From Salipaludibacillus sp. CUR1 (lineage in GTDB: Bacteria > Bacillota > Bacilli > Bacillales > Salisediminibacteriaceae), in the NCBI RefSeq assembly GCF_021028955.1, contig NZ_JAIWPE010000020.1, forward strand, positions 62,001-126,000: DNA of 64,000 nt, in the 5' to 3' direction. The notes beneath the pieces were generated by a model that was given only the letters and a program-made list of their open reading frames with translations, searched no databases and was not told where the DNA came from. The translations under genes and the position numbers were made by a program. Of this stretch, positions 8,507 through 17,458 are shown one piece after another (position 1 is the first letter of the stretch; each line of letters begins with the position of its first letter).

Positions 8507-8545
8507 GTCAAAAAATATATAATTTTGGCTCTTTTTATGGTAATA
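8507..8545 (-). promoter_or_regulatory. Conserved element upstream of nucleotidase copy 2
   Basis: Counterpart of 6108-6146 (35 of 39 identical), about 230 bp upstream of the proposed promoter. The rest of the 8183-8786 gap holds no supportable gene. Confidence 0.45.
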
Positions 8546-8786
8546 AATGGTTTAAAATCATGGTAAATACGCTTTATTTTTCAACCGCTGCGCCCAGTGT
8601 AGGCTTAAAGTCATTAAATTTATGACTATTTATTAATAAAGTAATTGAGATCTGTCACTTATACGCATTAGACCTACTCCTTTTTACAGGCATAAATTTA
8701 AACCGCGGAAGAACCTCCACGGCTTTACATTCGTCAAACTAGTGATCAGCTGAATTCACCTTTAAAAGCGAATGACTGACTGTCAC

Positions 8787-9323
8787 TTAATCTTGATCTC
8801 TCTTAAGTTTGGAATACATTTTCAGGTCCACATACTGCCCTTTCGACAGCTCGGCTTCTCTAAGAGTTCCTTCATATTGAAAACTGAGTTTTTCAAGCAT
8901 CTTAACAGACTTGTGATTTTCTGCCTCAACTTTAGCTTCGATCCGGTTCATATTCATCGACTTGAAAGCATAGCGGACCAGTCCGGATACAGTTTCTGAC
9001 CCATAGCCTTTTCCCCAGTGCCTGGAAGAAAGTTCGTAGCCTATTTCTGTTTTGGCATTTACTTTGTCAATAAGATTGTAGCCGCAGGATCCAAGAAGTC
9101 CGCCGGATGCTTTGTCAATAATTGCAAATCGAACAGCTTCCTTTTTCTCTGAAAGGCTATTAAATAAACTGATCATTTCTTCTGCCTGGCTTTCATCTGA
9201 AAAAGGAGTAATATTCATATATTTTGTCACTTCAAGATCAGACCAGATACTGAATAATGCGGGTGTATCATCAAGCGTTACTTCTCTTAATATGAGCCTT
9301 TCAGTGTGGATTGGTAAAAACAA
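8787..9323 (-). CDS. GNAT-family N-acetyltransferase (RimJ/RimL-like)
   Basis: Acetyl-CoA-dependent N-acetyltransferase of 178 residues, cytoplasmic. The TTG at 9323 is chosen as start because AAGGAGGG lies 6-7 nt upstream and the product then begins MFLPIHTERLILREV, the typical start of RimJ-type proteins. The acetyl-CoA loop is readable in ELSSRHWGKGYGSETV (R-x-x-G-x-G motif), followed by NRIEAKVEAENHKSVKMLEKLSF, where Asn and Lys-Ser mark the motif B strand. Substrate (a ribosomal protein N-terminus, an antibiotic or a metabolite) cannot be told. It is divergent from the kinase gene at 9560 and unlikely to be functionally tied to it. Confidence 0.85.
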   Translation of the reverse strand: MFLPIHTERLILREVTLDDTPALFSIWSDLEVTKYMNITPFSDESQAEEMISLFNSLSEKKEAVRFAIIDKASGGLLGSCGYNLIDKVNAKTEIGYELSSRHWGKGYGSETVSGLVRYAFKSMNMNRIEAKVEAENHKSVKMLEKLSFQYEGTLREAELSKGQYVDLKMYSKLKRDQD

Positions 9324-9559
9324 AGCGATCCCTCCTTCTCTGCTTAATCTTATATAAGCAAACTGATTATGTCTATATGGACCTCCGGACAGCCCCATGT
9401 CTGGTTAAGAGCCCTCAATCAAACCTCAACCCTAAAGAATATACTTTTTTTTCAAGTAGGATGCCATGCCCATTACTGCTAAAATTATTGATGAACCGGC
9501 TCGCACAAATTAGTTCGAATATTCGAAAATCCCCGCTCACTAAAGGAGGTGCTCTAAAG

Positions 9560-11590
9560 GTGAAACATATCTTGATTATTGCCTTACTTACCGGAATGCT
9601 CATTAGTCAGCCGGTCTCCCCTGCAATGGCTGCCGACCACCGTGCTCAAGCTGAAACTGACACGCATTCCGAACCTCTCATTGTGGCTTATGATCCTGAG
9701 CTTGTTCCTCTCCATACGGAGGACGGTGAAAACCGCGGCTTTTCCATTGAATTAATGGATCGTATATCAGAGGCTGCCGGCTTAGATATTGTTTATGAAC
9801 CGATGACAAAATCGGAAGCGATTGCAAAGATTAATGACCAGGAAATCGATATTATTTTAAGTATTCCTTTCTCGGAAAAGCATTCCACTATGATGGAATT
9901 TACAGATTCCGTTTTTTCCACTTCGGTCGGAATTCTGACACGAGTTGATGATGATGACATAGACGTTGTGACAGACCTGTCCGAGTCACTGGTCGCCTTG
10001 CAAAATGAAACGGTCGAATATGAATTTTTAAGAAACATCAGGCGCATTCATTTTCAGGTTGCGAGCAGCCAGCGGCGTGCGCTTGATATCTTCATAGAAG
10101 GCCGGGCCGATGCTTTTGCTGGGAATGTCGTAACCGCAAACACCCTGCTGGAACAGTATGGCCTGGAAGGTGAGTATACGTTTGCCGATTCCCATCTGCT
10201 GCATGTGGATTATTCGTTCGCTGTTCAAAGGGAGAATTATTCCCTCTTGAATCAGTTAAACTCTGAAATCCGCCGGATGAAAGCCTCGGGAGCATACAGC
10301 GAATTGTATGATCAACACTTTCAGGATGACGATCCATTTGCCAGGTGGCTGTTAATTTCCGTCCAGGTTGCAGCGGGCCTTTTAATTATCCTGCTTTTAT
10401 TATTTCTTATCAGTATTCGCTGGAACCGCCAGCTGCAAACAAAAGTAGAAAAGAAAACAGCTGATTTAAATGAACTAAACAGCTCCCTTTTACAGCAAGT
10501 AGAGTTGAAACGGAATAACAACGAATTTTTAAATCAGATACTGGACAGCAGTCCCCGCGGAATTGTCACCCTGGACAAAAGCGGCAAAATTACAAAGTTT
10601 AATCCGCAGGCCACACAAGTCTCAGGTATAACGGATCCTCCCCTTCACATCCCTTACAAAGAAGTGGACCTGGTTTGTGAGCTGCTGAAAGAAAAAGCTG
10701 AACGTGTCCTAAAAGGAGAAAAAGTGCGTTTTTTAGGGGAACATATGAACTGGACAAGAAGCGACGGACACTTTTTTCAATTGCGGTATTTCGTTTACCC
10801 GCTTTATAACTACGACCAGCAGATCAACGGACTGATTCTGACTTTTGAAGACGTGACGGAAGAATTCACGTTAAGAAAAAAGCTGTTTGAACAGGAAAAA
10901 AACCAGGCGTTAAGCCGTGTAGTCGCAGGAATTGCCCATGAAATCAGGAACCCGCTCAGTTCAATCAAAACATTTGTTGAACTGATTCCGACTAAAATGC
11001 ACAATGAAAAATTTCAGCAGCAAATCTCCACTTATGTGCCGAAAGAAATCGTCCGGGTCAGTGAGCTGATCGAGGGGCTGATAAACTACGCCCGTCCCCG
11101 GCATCAGACGATCGAAGTGATTCATGTCAAAAAACTGCTTCACGAATGCTTTATTTTGTTTGAACGTACAGCTGCGAATAAAGGCTTTGAATTTCATTTT
11201 GATGTTCCGGATGATTTATTTATTGAAGCCGACCCTCACCAGCTGAAACAGATTATTATCAATTTAATTATTAACTCACTGGATGCCCTTGAAGAAAAGC
11301 AGGCAGCAGACCCGGCCGAAGAACGGAACCCGCTAATACTGACCCTTGCCGCTCACAAAAACCAGCACACCATTTCTATTGAAGTCACTGATAATGGCAT
11401 CGGTATGACCAGTGAAGAACGCAAAAAAATACTGGAACCTTTTTATACGACAAAATCAAAAGGGACAGGGCTCGGGCTTGCAATAGCCGGACAGCTGATT
11501 GAAGAAAATGACGGAGAGTTAAAGATAACGAGCCGTAAAAATGAAGGGACAAAAATGACGCTTATTTTTAAGGCTTCAGGAAGGGAATGA
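9560..11590 (+). CDS. Sensor histidine kinase with extracellular solute-binding domain
   Basis: Membrane sensor of a two-component system (676 aa). The GTG at 9560 follows AAAGGAGGTG and yields a signal peptide (residues 1-24, ending AMA); the longer upstream frame has neither. Domains in order: SBP_bac_3 periplasmic-binding-like sensor (about 37-258), one membrane segment (263-288), coiled-coil linker, PAS (about 322-435), HisKA with phospho-acceptor His460 in AGIAHEIRNPLSS, and HATPase with NLIINSLDA, DNGIGM and TKSKGTGLGLAI. The response-regulator gene starts 6 nt after its stop. The downstream TRAP transporter operon has a sigma-54 promoter, so this kinase most likely senses the transporter's substrate, as DctB-type kinases do. 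Confidence 0.92.
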   Translation: MKHILIIALLTGMLISQPVSPAMAADHRAQAETDTHSEPLIVAYDPELVPLHTEDGENRGFSIELMDRISEAAGLDIVYEPMTKSEAIAKINDQEIDIILSIPFSEKHSTMMEFTDSVFSTSVGILTRVDDDDIDVVTDLSESLVALQNETVEYEFLRNIRRIHFQVASSQRRALDIFIEGRADAFAGNVVTANTLLEQYGLEGEYTFADSHLLHVDYSFAVQRENYSLLNQLNSEIRRMKASGAYSELYDQHFQDDDPFARWLLISVQVAAGLLIILLLLFLISIRWNRQLQTKVEKKTADLNELNSSLLQQVELKRNNNEFLNQILDSSPRGIVTLDKSGKITKFNPQATQVSGITDPPLHIPYKEVDLVCELLKEKAERVLKGEKVRFLGEHMNWTRSDGHFFQLRYFVYPLYNYDQQINGLILTFEDVTEEFTLRKKLFEQEKNQALSRVVAGIAHEIRNPLSSIKTFVELIPTKMHNEKFQQQISTYVPKEIVRVSELIEGLINYARPRHQTIEVIHVKKLLHECFILFERTAANKGFEFHFDVPDDLFIEADPHQLKQIIINLIINSLDALEEKQAADPAEERNPLILTLAAHKNQHTISIEVTDNGIGMTSEERKKILEPFYTTKSKGTGLGLAIAGQLIEENDGELKITSRKNEGTKMTLIFKASGRE

Positions 11591-11596
11591 TACAGC

Positions 11597-12952
11597 ATGA
11601 TTAACATTTTAATCTTGGATGATGAACAGGCCATCTGCTCGTCGTTAACCTTCGCTCTCGAAGATGACTACAACGTCACAGCGACGACAGAGCCGCAGGA
11701 AGCTTTAAATCTTGTGGAGCATCATGTTTACCAGATCTGCCTGCTCGATCTGAAAATAGGAAATACCGATGGGGTTGACGTACTAAAGCAGTTTAAACAG
11801 CTTCAGCCGGCGATGGAAGTCATCATGATTACCGCTTACGGAACAATTGAAACGTCTGTCGCCGCTTTGCAAAACGGCGCTTTTTCCTACGTCACCAAAC
11901 CAGTTAATATGGATGAACTTAAGGCCAACATTGAAAAGGCGCTCAAATATAAAGAACTGAACCAGCAAGTTGAATACTTATCCAAAGAGCTGCAAAAGAA
12001 ATACCGCTATGAGGAAATGGTAGGCCAGAGCAAGGAGATGCAGAAAGTGTTCAGCCTTGTCGACAAAGTCAAGGAAGTAGACACAAATGTACTCATCACC
12101 GGTGAGAGCGGCACAGGCAAAGAACTGATTGCCAGGGCGATTCACTATTCAGGCAAGCGGACAAAAGGCCCTTTGGAAATTGTTAATTGCGCAGCCATTC
12201 CTGAACAGCTTCTTGAAAGCGAATTGTTCGGCTATGAAAAAGGGGCTTTTACCGGAGCTGTCAGTCCCAAGCCCGGAAAGTTTGAGATGGCAAACAAAGG
12301 GACACTATTTCTTGATGAAATCGGGGACATGCCTCATTCCCTTCAGGCAAAACTGTTGAGAATCCTGCAGACAAAAGAGGTCACGCGTTTAGGCTCGAAT
12401 GAAACGAAAACATTGGATGTGAGAGTTATCGCGGCGACAAACCTGGATCTGGAAAAAGAAATGGAGGAAGGAAACTTCAGAGAAGACCTTTATTTCCGCC
12501 TTAACGTCATTGAGATTCATACCCCTCCACTCCGGGACAGGAAAAGTGACCTGCCTTACCTGATTAATTATTTTATTGATAAAAACCACCGGGAGCTTGG
12601 TCTTCCCCGCAAAACATTAACTAAAGAAGCAGAAGCAAGAATGACCGCCTATGATTATCCCGGCAACATCAGAGAACTGGCAAACATCATTGAAGCCTCC
12701 ATGGTGTTTGCCGAAGGAGATGAAATAGGTGTCTCAGACTTACCCGGTTCAATGAAACGCTCCGGTAAACAGAGAGCAAACCCTTCCGCCTCCTTGCAGC
12801 CTTTTATCGGTCTTACCGCCAAGGAACTGGAGAAACAGTTTATATTAACCAACTTAGAACACCAGGACGGCCATAAAAAGAATACAGCCCTCGCATTAGG
12901 GATCAGTGAACGCAGTCTCAGAGATAAGCTGAAGCAATACGAACAGGAATAA
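11597..12952 (+). CDS. NtrC-family response regulator (sigma-54 activator)
   Basis: Cytoplasmic transcriptional activator of 451 residues, partner of the preceding kinase. The receiver domain (1-120) has phospho-acceptor Asp51 in CLLDLKIG and the acidic pair at 8-9. The AAA+ domain has Walker A GESGTGKE (169-176), the sigma-54 contact loop GAFTGA (216-221), Walker [11 protein letters not shown] and an arginine-finger region [16 protein letters not shown] Fis-type HTH ends the protein ([17 protein letters not shown]). An intact GAFTGA implies true sigma-54 activation. The expected target is found immediately downstream: a -24/-12 promoter at 13067-13083. Confidence 0.95.
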   Translation: MINILILDDEQAICSSLTFALEDDYNVTATTEPQEALNLVEHHVYQICLLDLKIGNTDGVDVLKQFKQLQPAMEVIMITAYGTIETSVAALQNGAFSYVTKPVNMDELKANIEKALKYKELNQQVEYLSKELQKKYRYEEMVGQSKEMQKVFSLVDKVKEVDTNVLITGESGTGKELIARAIHYSGKRTKGPLEIVNCAAIPEQLLESELFGYEKGAFTGAVSPKPGKFEMANKGTLFLDEIGDMPHSLQAKLLRILQTKEVTRLGSNETKTLDVRVIAATNLDLEKEMEEGNFREDLYFRLNVIEIHTPPLRDRKSDLPYLINYFIDKNHRELGLPRKTLTKEAEARMTAYDYPGNIRELANIIEASMVFAEGDEIGVSDLPGSMKRSGKQRANPSASLQPFIGLTAKELEKQFILTNLEHQDGHKKNTALALGISERSLRDKLKQYEQE

Positions 12953-12966
12953 TTCATTTCTGGGCA

Positions 12967-13045
12967 ACCGGCATTTCTTTCACAACCGGCAGATAATGCC
13001 GGTATTTCCTGCCCTGTAAATGTATGCGTTTTCAACAAAAACGCA
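12967..13045 (+). promoter_or_regulatory. Probable activator-binding dyads upstream of the sigma-54 promoter
   Basis: ACCGGCA occurs at 12967-12973 and 12985-12991 and inverted (TGCCGGT) at 12997-13003. A perfect 8-bp dyad TGCGTTTT/AAAACGCA spans 13025-13045. One or both are candidate upstream activator sites for the regulator just upstream. The 12985-13003 hairpin might instead help end the regulator transcript, but no T-run follows. Confidence 0.55.
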
Positions 13046-13066
13046 CAAGGTCAACAATTCTGAAAA

Positions 13067-13083
13067 TTGGCATGATTATTGCA
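13067..13083 (+). promoter_or_regulatory. Sigma-54 (-24/-12) promoter of the TRAP operon
   Basis: TTGGCATGATTATTGCA places GG (13069) and GC (13081) exactly 12 bp apart, matching the TGGCAC-N5-TTGCA consensus with one change (CAT for CAC). It lies 37 bp before the TAXI gene start, next to a sigma-54 activator gene. Confidence 0.85.
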
Positions 13084-13119
13084 ACTTATATTAGCAACAC
13101 ATCTTAAGGGGGATTTCAC

Positions 13120-14160
13120 ATGAAAAAATCATTAACAGTGTTGTTAGGCGGACTATTGTCAGTTGGGTTAGTTGCATGCGGAGATGAAGATAATGGGGGT
13201 AACAACGCAGACGGGGATGATACCGCTGCGGCAAACGAAAACACTAATAACAATGGAGACGAGTCAGCAGGTCTGGATGAAGATTTATTTGTAACCGTTG
13301 CCACGGGTGGTACCTCAGGGGTCTACTATCCGATCGGCGGCGCCATCGCTAATATTCTCGAAGGAGATCTTGGCATAGATACATCAGTCCAGTCTACTGG
13401 AGCGTCTGTGGAAAATATTAACCTGCTCGATACAAACCGTGCAGAACTTGCGATCACAATGGCTGATGCTGTGGCGCAGGCTTATGAAGGAACGGGTCCT
13501 TTTGAAGACGAAGCACCGAAGGAAAACTTAACGGGATTAGCCGCCTTGTACCCTAACTTTGTTCAAGTCGTGACAACAGAGGACACAGGCATTGAATCCA
13601 TAGAAGATTTAGAAGGCCGAAGCGTAGGGGTTGGAGCACCGGGGTCTGGTGTCGAGCTTAACGCTCGAATGATTTTGGAGGCTCACGGCATGACCTACGA
13701 TGATATTGATGAAGATTTCCTTTCATACAGTGAAGCCATCGATCAGATCAAAAATGGAATGGTTGAGGCTGCCTTTGTTACAAGCGGCGTTCCAAATGCG
13801 ACCGTTATAGATTTATCTACCACACATGATGCGAAAGTCCTTCCTATCGAAGGAGAAGCGATGGACAGCCTGATGGAAGAGTATCCGTTCTTCTCTACCG
13901 GAACGATTGAAGGAGGCACATACGACCAGGAAGAGGATGTCAACACAGCGACTATTACAAACCTTTTGCTTGTGAACAGCGAATTATCAGAAGATGCAGT
14001 ATATGAAATAACAAAATCACTGTTCGAAAACCTGGATACGATCCACAGTTCCCATAATGCGGCTCAGGATATTACGCTTGAAACGATCCAGGAAGGAATG
14101 CCTGTCCCATTGCACCCGGGCGCCGAGCGTTTTTTTGAAGAAGAAGGCGTACTTGACTAA
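13120..14160 (+). CDS. TAXI-family TRAP transporter solute-binding lipoprotein
   Basis: Extracytoplasmic substrate receptor of a TRAP carrier (346 aa). The signal peptide ends in a lipobox LVAC at about residues 17-20, so it is anchored by lipid-modified Cys. A low-complexity Asn/Asp-rich spacer (21-50) leads into the TAXI domain: VATGGTSGVYYPIGGAIANIL is the family signature at about 59-79, followed by SVGAPGSGVELNARMIL. AAGGGGG lies before the ATG. It is first in a three-gene operon with a DUF1850 protein and the fused permease. Ligands of TAXI systems are poorly known (glutamate, dicarboxylates), so none is assigned. Confidence 0.93.
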   Translation: MKKSLTVLLGGLLSVGLVACGDEDNGGNNADGDDTAAANENTNNNGDESAGLDEDLFVTVATGGTSGVYYPIGGAIANILEGDLGIDTSVQSTGASVENINLLDTNRAELAITMADAVAQAYEGTGPFEDEAPKENLTGLAALYPNFVQVVTTEDTGIESIEDLEGRSVGVGAPGSGVELNARMILEAHGMTYDDIDEDFLSYSEAIDQIKNGMVEAAFVTSGVPNATVIDLSTTHDAKVLPIEGEAMDSLMEEYPFFSTGTIEGGTYDQEEDVNTATITNLLLVNSELSEDAVYEITKSLFENLDTIHSSHNAAQDITLETIQEGMPVPLHPGAERFFEEEGVLD

Positions 14161-14206
14161 ATGAGGAGGGAAGCAGGGGAAACATCCGTTTCCTCTGCAC
14201 TTTGCC

Positions 14207-14677
14207 ATGACGGGAAAACTGTTAGCAGCTGCAATGATGATTTTGGCCTTCACTTTTACGGCATCTTTATTTCAGTCTGACGAAGAACAAGTCCGGCTCA
14301 TTTTTGAAGAGGCGCGAACAGGAGAAGTGCTTCTCGAAGCTGAGGCAAACAGAGGAGACCGCCTCACATTCTCATGGATTCACTCCGTGGAGAAAACGCC
14401 ATGGAATGAAACGTACGAAATTCAGGAAGACAACAGGCTTCTTTTAAAAAGTACGAGCTTTGCCTCTTATGGAGCCGGTGTTCCCCATCAAAAAGGGGAA
14501 ATGAAAATTGAAAACGGATTGATTACCTATGACAATATTGACGAACATTTCAATAGCCTTTCATGGATTCATTCGCACGAGGCCAAACATGAAATGAACC
14601 TGAATAACGAAATCATCTTGTCAGTTAACGACCTTCCACACCATGAAGCAATAAGACTGACTGTTGAAAAGAGGTGA
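14207..14677 (+). CDS. DUF1850 protein of the TAXI-TRAP operon
   Basis: A 156-residue exported or membrane-anchored protein with an N-terminal hydrophobic segment (residues 3-20). A compact beta-rich domain follows: FSWIHSVEKTPWNETYEI and SFASYGAGVPHQKGE are characteristic DUF1850 stretches. DUF1850 genes are regularly found between TAXI receptor and permease genes, as here, but their role is not known. The ribosome site before 14207 is weak. The stop overlaps the ribosome site of the next gene, so translation is probably coupled. Confidence 0.85.
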   Translation: MTGKLLAAAMMILAFTFTASLFQSDEEQVRLIFEEARTGEVLLEAEANRGDRLTFSWIHSVEKTPWNETYEIQEDNRLLLKSTSFASYGAGVPHQKGEMKIENGLITYDNIDEHFNSLSWIHSHEAKHEMNLNNEIILSVNDLPHHEAIRLTVEKR

Positions 14678-14681
14678 CCCG

Positions 14682-16652
14682 ATGAGCGAAGAAAACCAGC
14701 TCGGGGAAAAAGAGAAAAAAGTTTTAGAGAAGTATGATAACGAATCGCGGTTCAGGGACTTCCGTTTCAGGCCGGCCGCTCTCATTGTTTCAGGGATGGC
14801 GATCGCTTTATCGCTTTACCACTTGTATACGTCTTATTTCGGCACCCCTGTTACTTTACAGCACCGTTCCCTGCATGTGGCAGTGGTTCTGGCTTTAATC
14901 TTCCTTATTTACCCGGCTTTTAAAAAGCTCGACAGGAGCAAACTGCACTGGTACGACGTGATATTTGCTTTACTCGCGTTGTCTACGACCGTTTATATTT
15001 TTGCCGACTACGATGGGATTATCAGACGCGGCGGCATGCCGAATGACATGGACCTCGTATTCGGAGCCATCCTGGTCGTTCTCACGCTGGAAGCCGCCCG
15101 AAGAGTAGCAGGGTGGGCCCTTCCCACACTGGCTGTCCTCTTTTTACTTTACGGCCTGTACGGCAATTCGTTAGCAGGCATTTTCCGTCACCGGGGATAT
15201 GAATGGGACGAAATCGTCAGTTTTATGTATACGACAACTGAGGGTGTGTACGGCACAGCGATCAGTGTATCCGCCACCTACATCTTCCTGTTTATTCTGT
15301 TTGGAGCTTTTCTGTCCAAATCAGGAATGGGCCAGTTTTTCAATGATTTAGCCATGGCCATCGCAGGGCAGACAAAAGGCGGACCGGCTAAAGTATCCGT
15401 TATTGCCAGCGGTTTTCTCGGAAGTATTAACGGGGCTGCTGTCGCCAACGTCGTCACCACCGGATCGTTTACGATCCCTTTGATGAAAAAAATCGGTTAT
15501 AAGAAAAATTTTGCCGGAGCCGTTGAAGCTTCAGCCAGTGTCGGCGGGCAGATTCTGCCGCCTATTATGGGGGCCGCTGCCTTCATTATGGCTGAAATAC
15601 TGGGAATTCCTTACCGGGACATTGCTTTAGCAGCCCTTCTTCCAGCTTTGCTGTTTTATCTTGGGGTCATCGTGCAAATTCACCTGAGGGCAACCAAAGA
15701 AGGACTTAAAGGAATCTCCAGGGACAATCTCCCTCGCATTATGGATGTCATGAAAGAACGGGGCCATTTATTGATTCCGCTGTTATTTTTAATGTATATG
15801 CTGTTCTTCAGCGGACGGACGATTATTTACTCGGCATTCCTGACGATTCTTGTGACCGTGGCAATCGCTATGCTTCGCAAAACGACACGGATGACGCTTA
15901 GAGATATCGTCCAGGCATTGGAAAACGGGGCGCGGACGGCGCTCACTGTTGCGATTGCCTGTGCTTCTGTCGGCCTGATTGTCGGAATAGCTACACTCAC
16001 AGGCTTCGGTCTGAAGTTAGCAAACAGTATTGTGACATTAGGCGGAGAATCACTTCTGCTTACGCTGATGTTTACGATGGTAGCCTGTATTGTACTTGGA
16101 ATGGGGCTTCCGAGTATTCCGACCTACATCATCACAGCGACGATGGCCGCTCCTGCACTTGTGGAACTCGGCATTGAGCCGCTCGTGGCCCACTTGTTTG
16201 TTTTCTACTTCGGTATTTTCGCTAACATTACGCCTCCGGTGGCTCTCGCCTCCTTTGCGGCTGCGGGAATATCGGGGGGCGAACAGATGCGGACCGGATT
16301 TATATCGATGAAACTCGCCATCGCAGGTTTCATCGTCCCTTACATCTTTGTTTATAATAATAACTTGCTTCTGATCAATACGACTTTCCTGGAAGGAGTC
16401 CTGGTCGTCGTCACCTCAATCACAGGCGTGGTGATGCTCGGCATTGCGGCAGAAGGCTACTTCTTAACAAGAATAAATCCGATCATACGGGTTCTCCTGT
16501 TTGGCGGAGCGTTATTATTTATGAACCCGAACTGGATCCAGGACATCATCGCCGTTTCCATTATCGCCATTGTAATCGTCGTGCAATGGATGCGAGCTAA
16601 AAAGGAAGGCGGATTTAACCTGCCGATTACAGATTCACCTAAAGTAAGTTAA
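14682..16652 (+). CDS. TRAP transporter fused permease (small plus large subunits)
   Basis: Cytoplasmic-membrane permease (656 aa) that uses an ion gradient to import the solute delivered by the TAXI receptor. The ATG at 14682 is preceded by GAGGTGA, which overlaps the previous stop. The N-terminal quarter has four membrane segments corresponding to DctQ; the rest is DctM-like with about 12 segments. The Gly/Pro/Ala-rich re-entrant motifs are readable: SGFLGSINGAAVANVVTTGS, ASASVGGQILPPIMGAAAF and LGMGLPSIPTYIITATMAAPAL. Fusion of the two subunits is usual for TAXI systems. A strong terminator follows at 16665. Confidence 0.95.
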   Translation: MSEENQLGEKEKKVLEKYDNESRFRDFRFRPAALIVSGMAIALSLYHLYTSYFGTPVTLQHRSLHVAVVLALIFLIYPAFKKLDRSKLHWYDVIFALLALSTTVYIFADYDGIIRRGGMPNDMDLVFGAILVVLTLEAARRVAGWALPTLAVLFLLYGLYGNSLAGIFRHRGYEWDEIVSFMYTTTEGVYGTAISVSATYIFLFILFGAFLSKSGMGQFFNDLAMAIAGQTKGGPAKVSVIASGFLGSINGAAVANVVTTGSFTIPLMKKIGYKKNFAGAVEASASVGGQILPPIMGAAAFIMAEILGIPYRDIALAALLPALLFYLGVIVQIHLRATKEGLKGISRDNLPRIMDVMKERGHLLIPLLFLMYMLFFSGRTIIYSAFLTILVTVAIAMLRKTTRMTLRDIVQALENGARTALTVAIACASVGLIVGIATLTGFGLKLANSIVTLGGESLLLTLMFTMVACIVLGMGLPSIPTYIITATMAAPALVELGIEPLVAHLFVFYFGIFANITPPVALASFAAAGISGGEQMRTGFISMKLAIAGFIVPYIFVYNNNLLLINTTFLEGVLVVVTSITGVVMLGIAAEGYFLTRINPIIRVLLFGGALLFMNPNWIQDIIAVSIIAIVIVVQWMRAKKEGGFNLPITDSPKVS

Positions 16653-16664
16653 AGAGTTTTCGGG

Positions 16665-16709
16665 AACCTGGAAGTTTCAAGAGATGATTCTCTTGCTTCC
16701 AGGTTTTTT
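16665..16709 (+). terminator. Terminator of the TRAP operon
   Basis: AACCTGGAAG pairs with CTTCCAGGTT around an inner CAAGAGA/TCTCTTG helix, followed by a T-run. Confidence 0.95.
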
Positions 16710-16815
16710 CGAGGGTAGGGTTTCGGGAAATGGAGGAATGCTGGAATAGGGAGGCGCTGGAGGTGCAGGTTTATTTTGGGGAGGAGATGTCCGCTCATTG
16801 TGGCTCACGGCACCT

Positions 16816-16981
16816 GAGCGGGTGATATATTACTTTTATCATCCTCTTACTCCTGCTTCCGACGCGTGAGCGGCTCATATTTCTCGATTATCACCCGCTC
16901 ACTACGGCTCTCGCCCCTTGAGCGGCTCATATTTCTCGATTATCACCTACTTACCGAGCCTCACTCCTCTTGACCGGCTCT
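16816..16981. repeat. 52-bp-period intergenic repeat
   Basis: GAGCGG-like starts occur at 16816, 16868, 16920 and 16972 (GACCGG), each exactly 52 bp apart. The second and third copies share GAGCGGCTCATATTTCTCGA and following bases. Each unit also carries the inverted CCGCTCA near its middle. 52 bp is about five helical turns. The rest of 16710-17100 holds no supportable gene. Confidence 0.65.
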
Positions 16982-17104
16982 TACAAAAATCTTTTTCAAA
17001 AAGCCCCGCCCCGTCCCCTTACCGTGACAAAAACTCAAATAATTTAACAAACCTTTACATGATCTATAAATTCTCTAAACAATTACCTGATAACATACTA
17101 ACTG

Positions 17105-17216
17105 TAAGAGGAGATCTCAAATGTTTCCCCCCTTTGCATGAAGTTATCCCCCCCCTGATAGCTTCATAAATTTACCGGTCTTAAGCGCTGCATCCGCCTA
17201 AGGCCGGTTATTTTTA
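17105..17216 (+). ncRNA. Candidate small RNA with C-rich loops
   Basis: In a gene-free stretch a run TTTCCCCCCTTTG (17124-17136) is followed by a hairpin whose arms TGAAGTTATC and GATAGCTTCA enclose a loop of eight C and one T. A terminator comes next: ACCGGTCTTAAGC pairing with GCCTAAGGCCGGT (17174-17208) and a T-rich tail. Single-stranded C-runs feeding a terminator are a hallmark of Gram-positive trans-acting small RNAs such as RoxS/RsaE. Homology to those is not claimed. The 5' end is approximate. A six-codon ORF at 17121 is probably not meaningful. Confidence 0.45.
17174..17216 (+). terminator. Terminator of the candidate small RNA
   Basis: A 13-bp stem with G-T wobbles is followed by TTATTTTT. 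No protein gene on the plus strand precedes it closely, which is why a non-coding transcript is proposed. Confidence 0.6.
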
Positions 17217-17458
17217 CCTTTTTCACACTTGCTTGTCTAATAAATCTCCAGCACTCCCCGCCCCATTTTTAAAGACTGCTGAACTGAAAAGAAGCAAAGA
17301 GCGATGCTCCCTGCTTCTCCCGTTGCTGTCCCCAGATTACGGTGCCACTCCATGCTGCCCTGTGCCACACGAGGCTGCGCCAGGTCACATCCAAGTTTGC
17401 AGCCTACTTTCTATTCTCTCGTTTTTCGACCCGGCTCAATTATTTCTTGCCGATTCTT

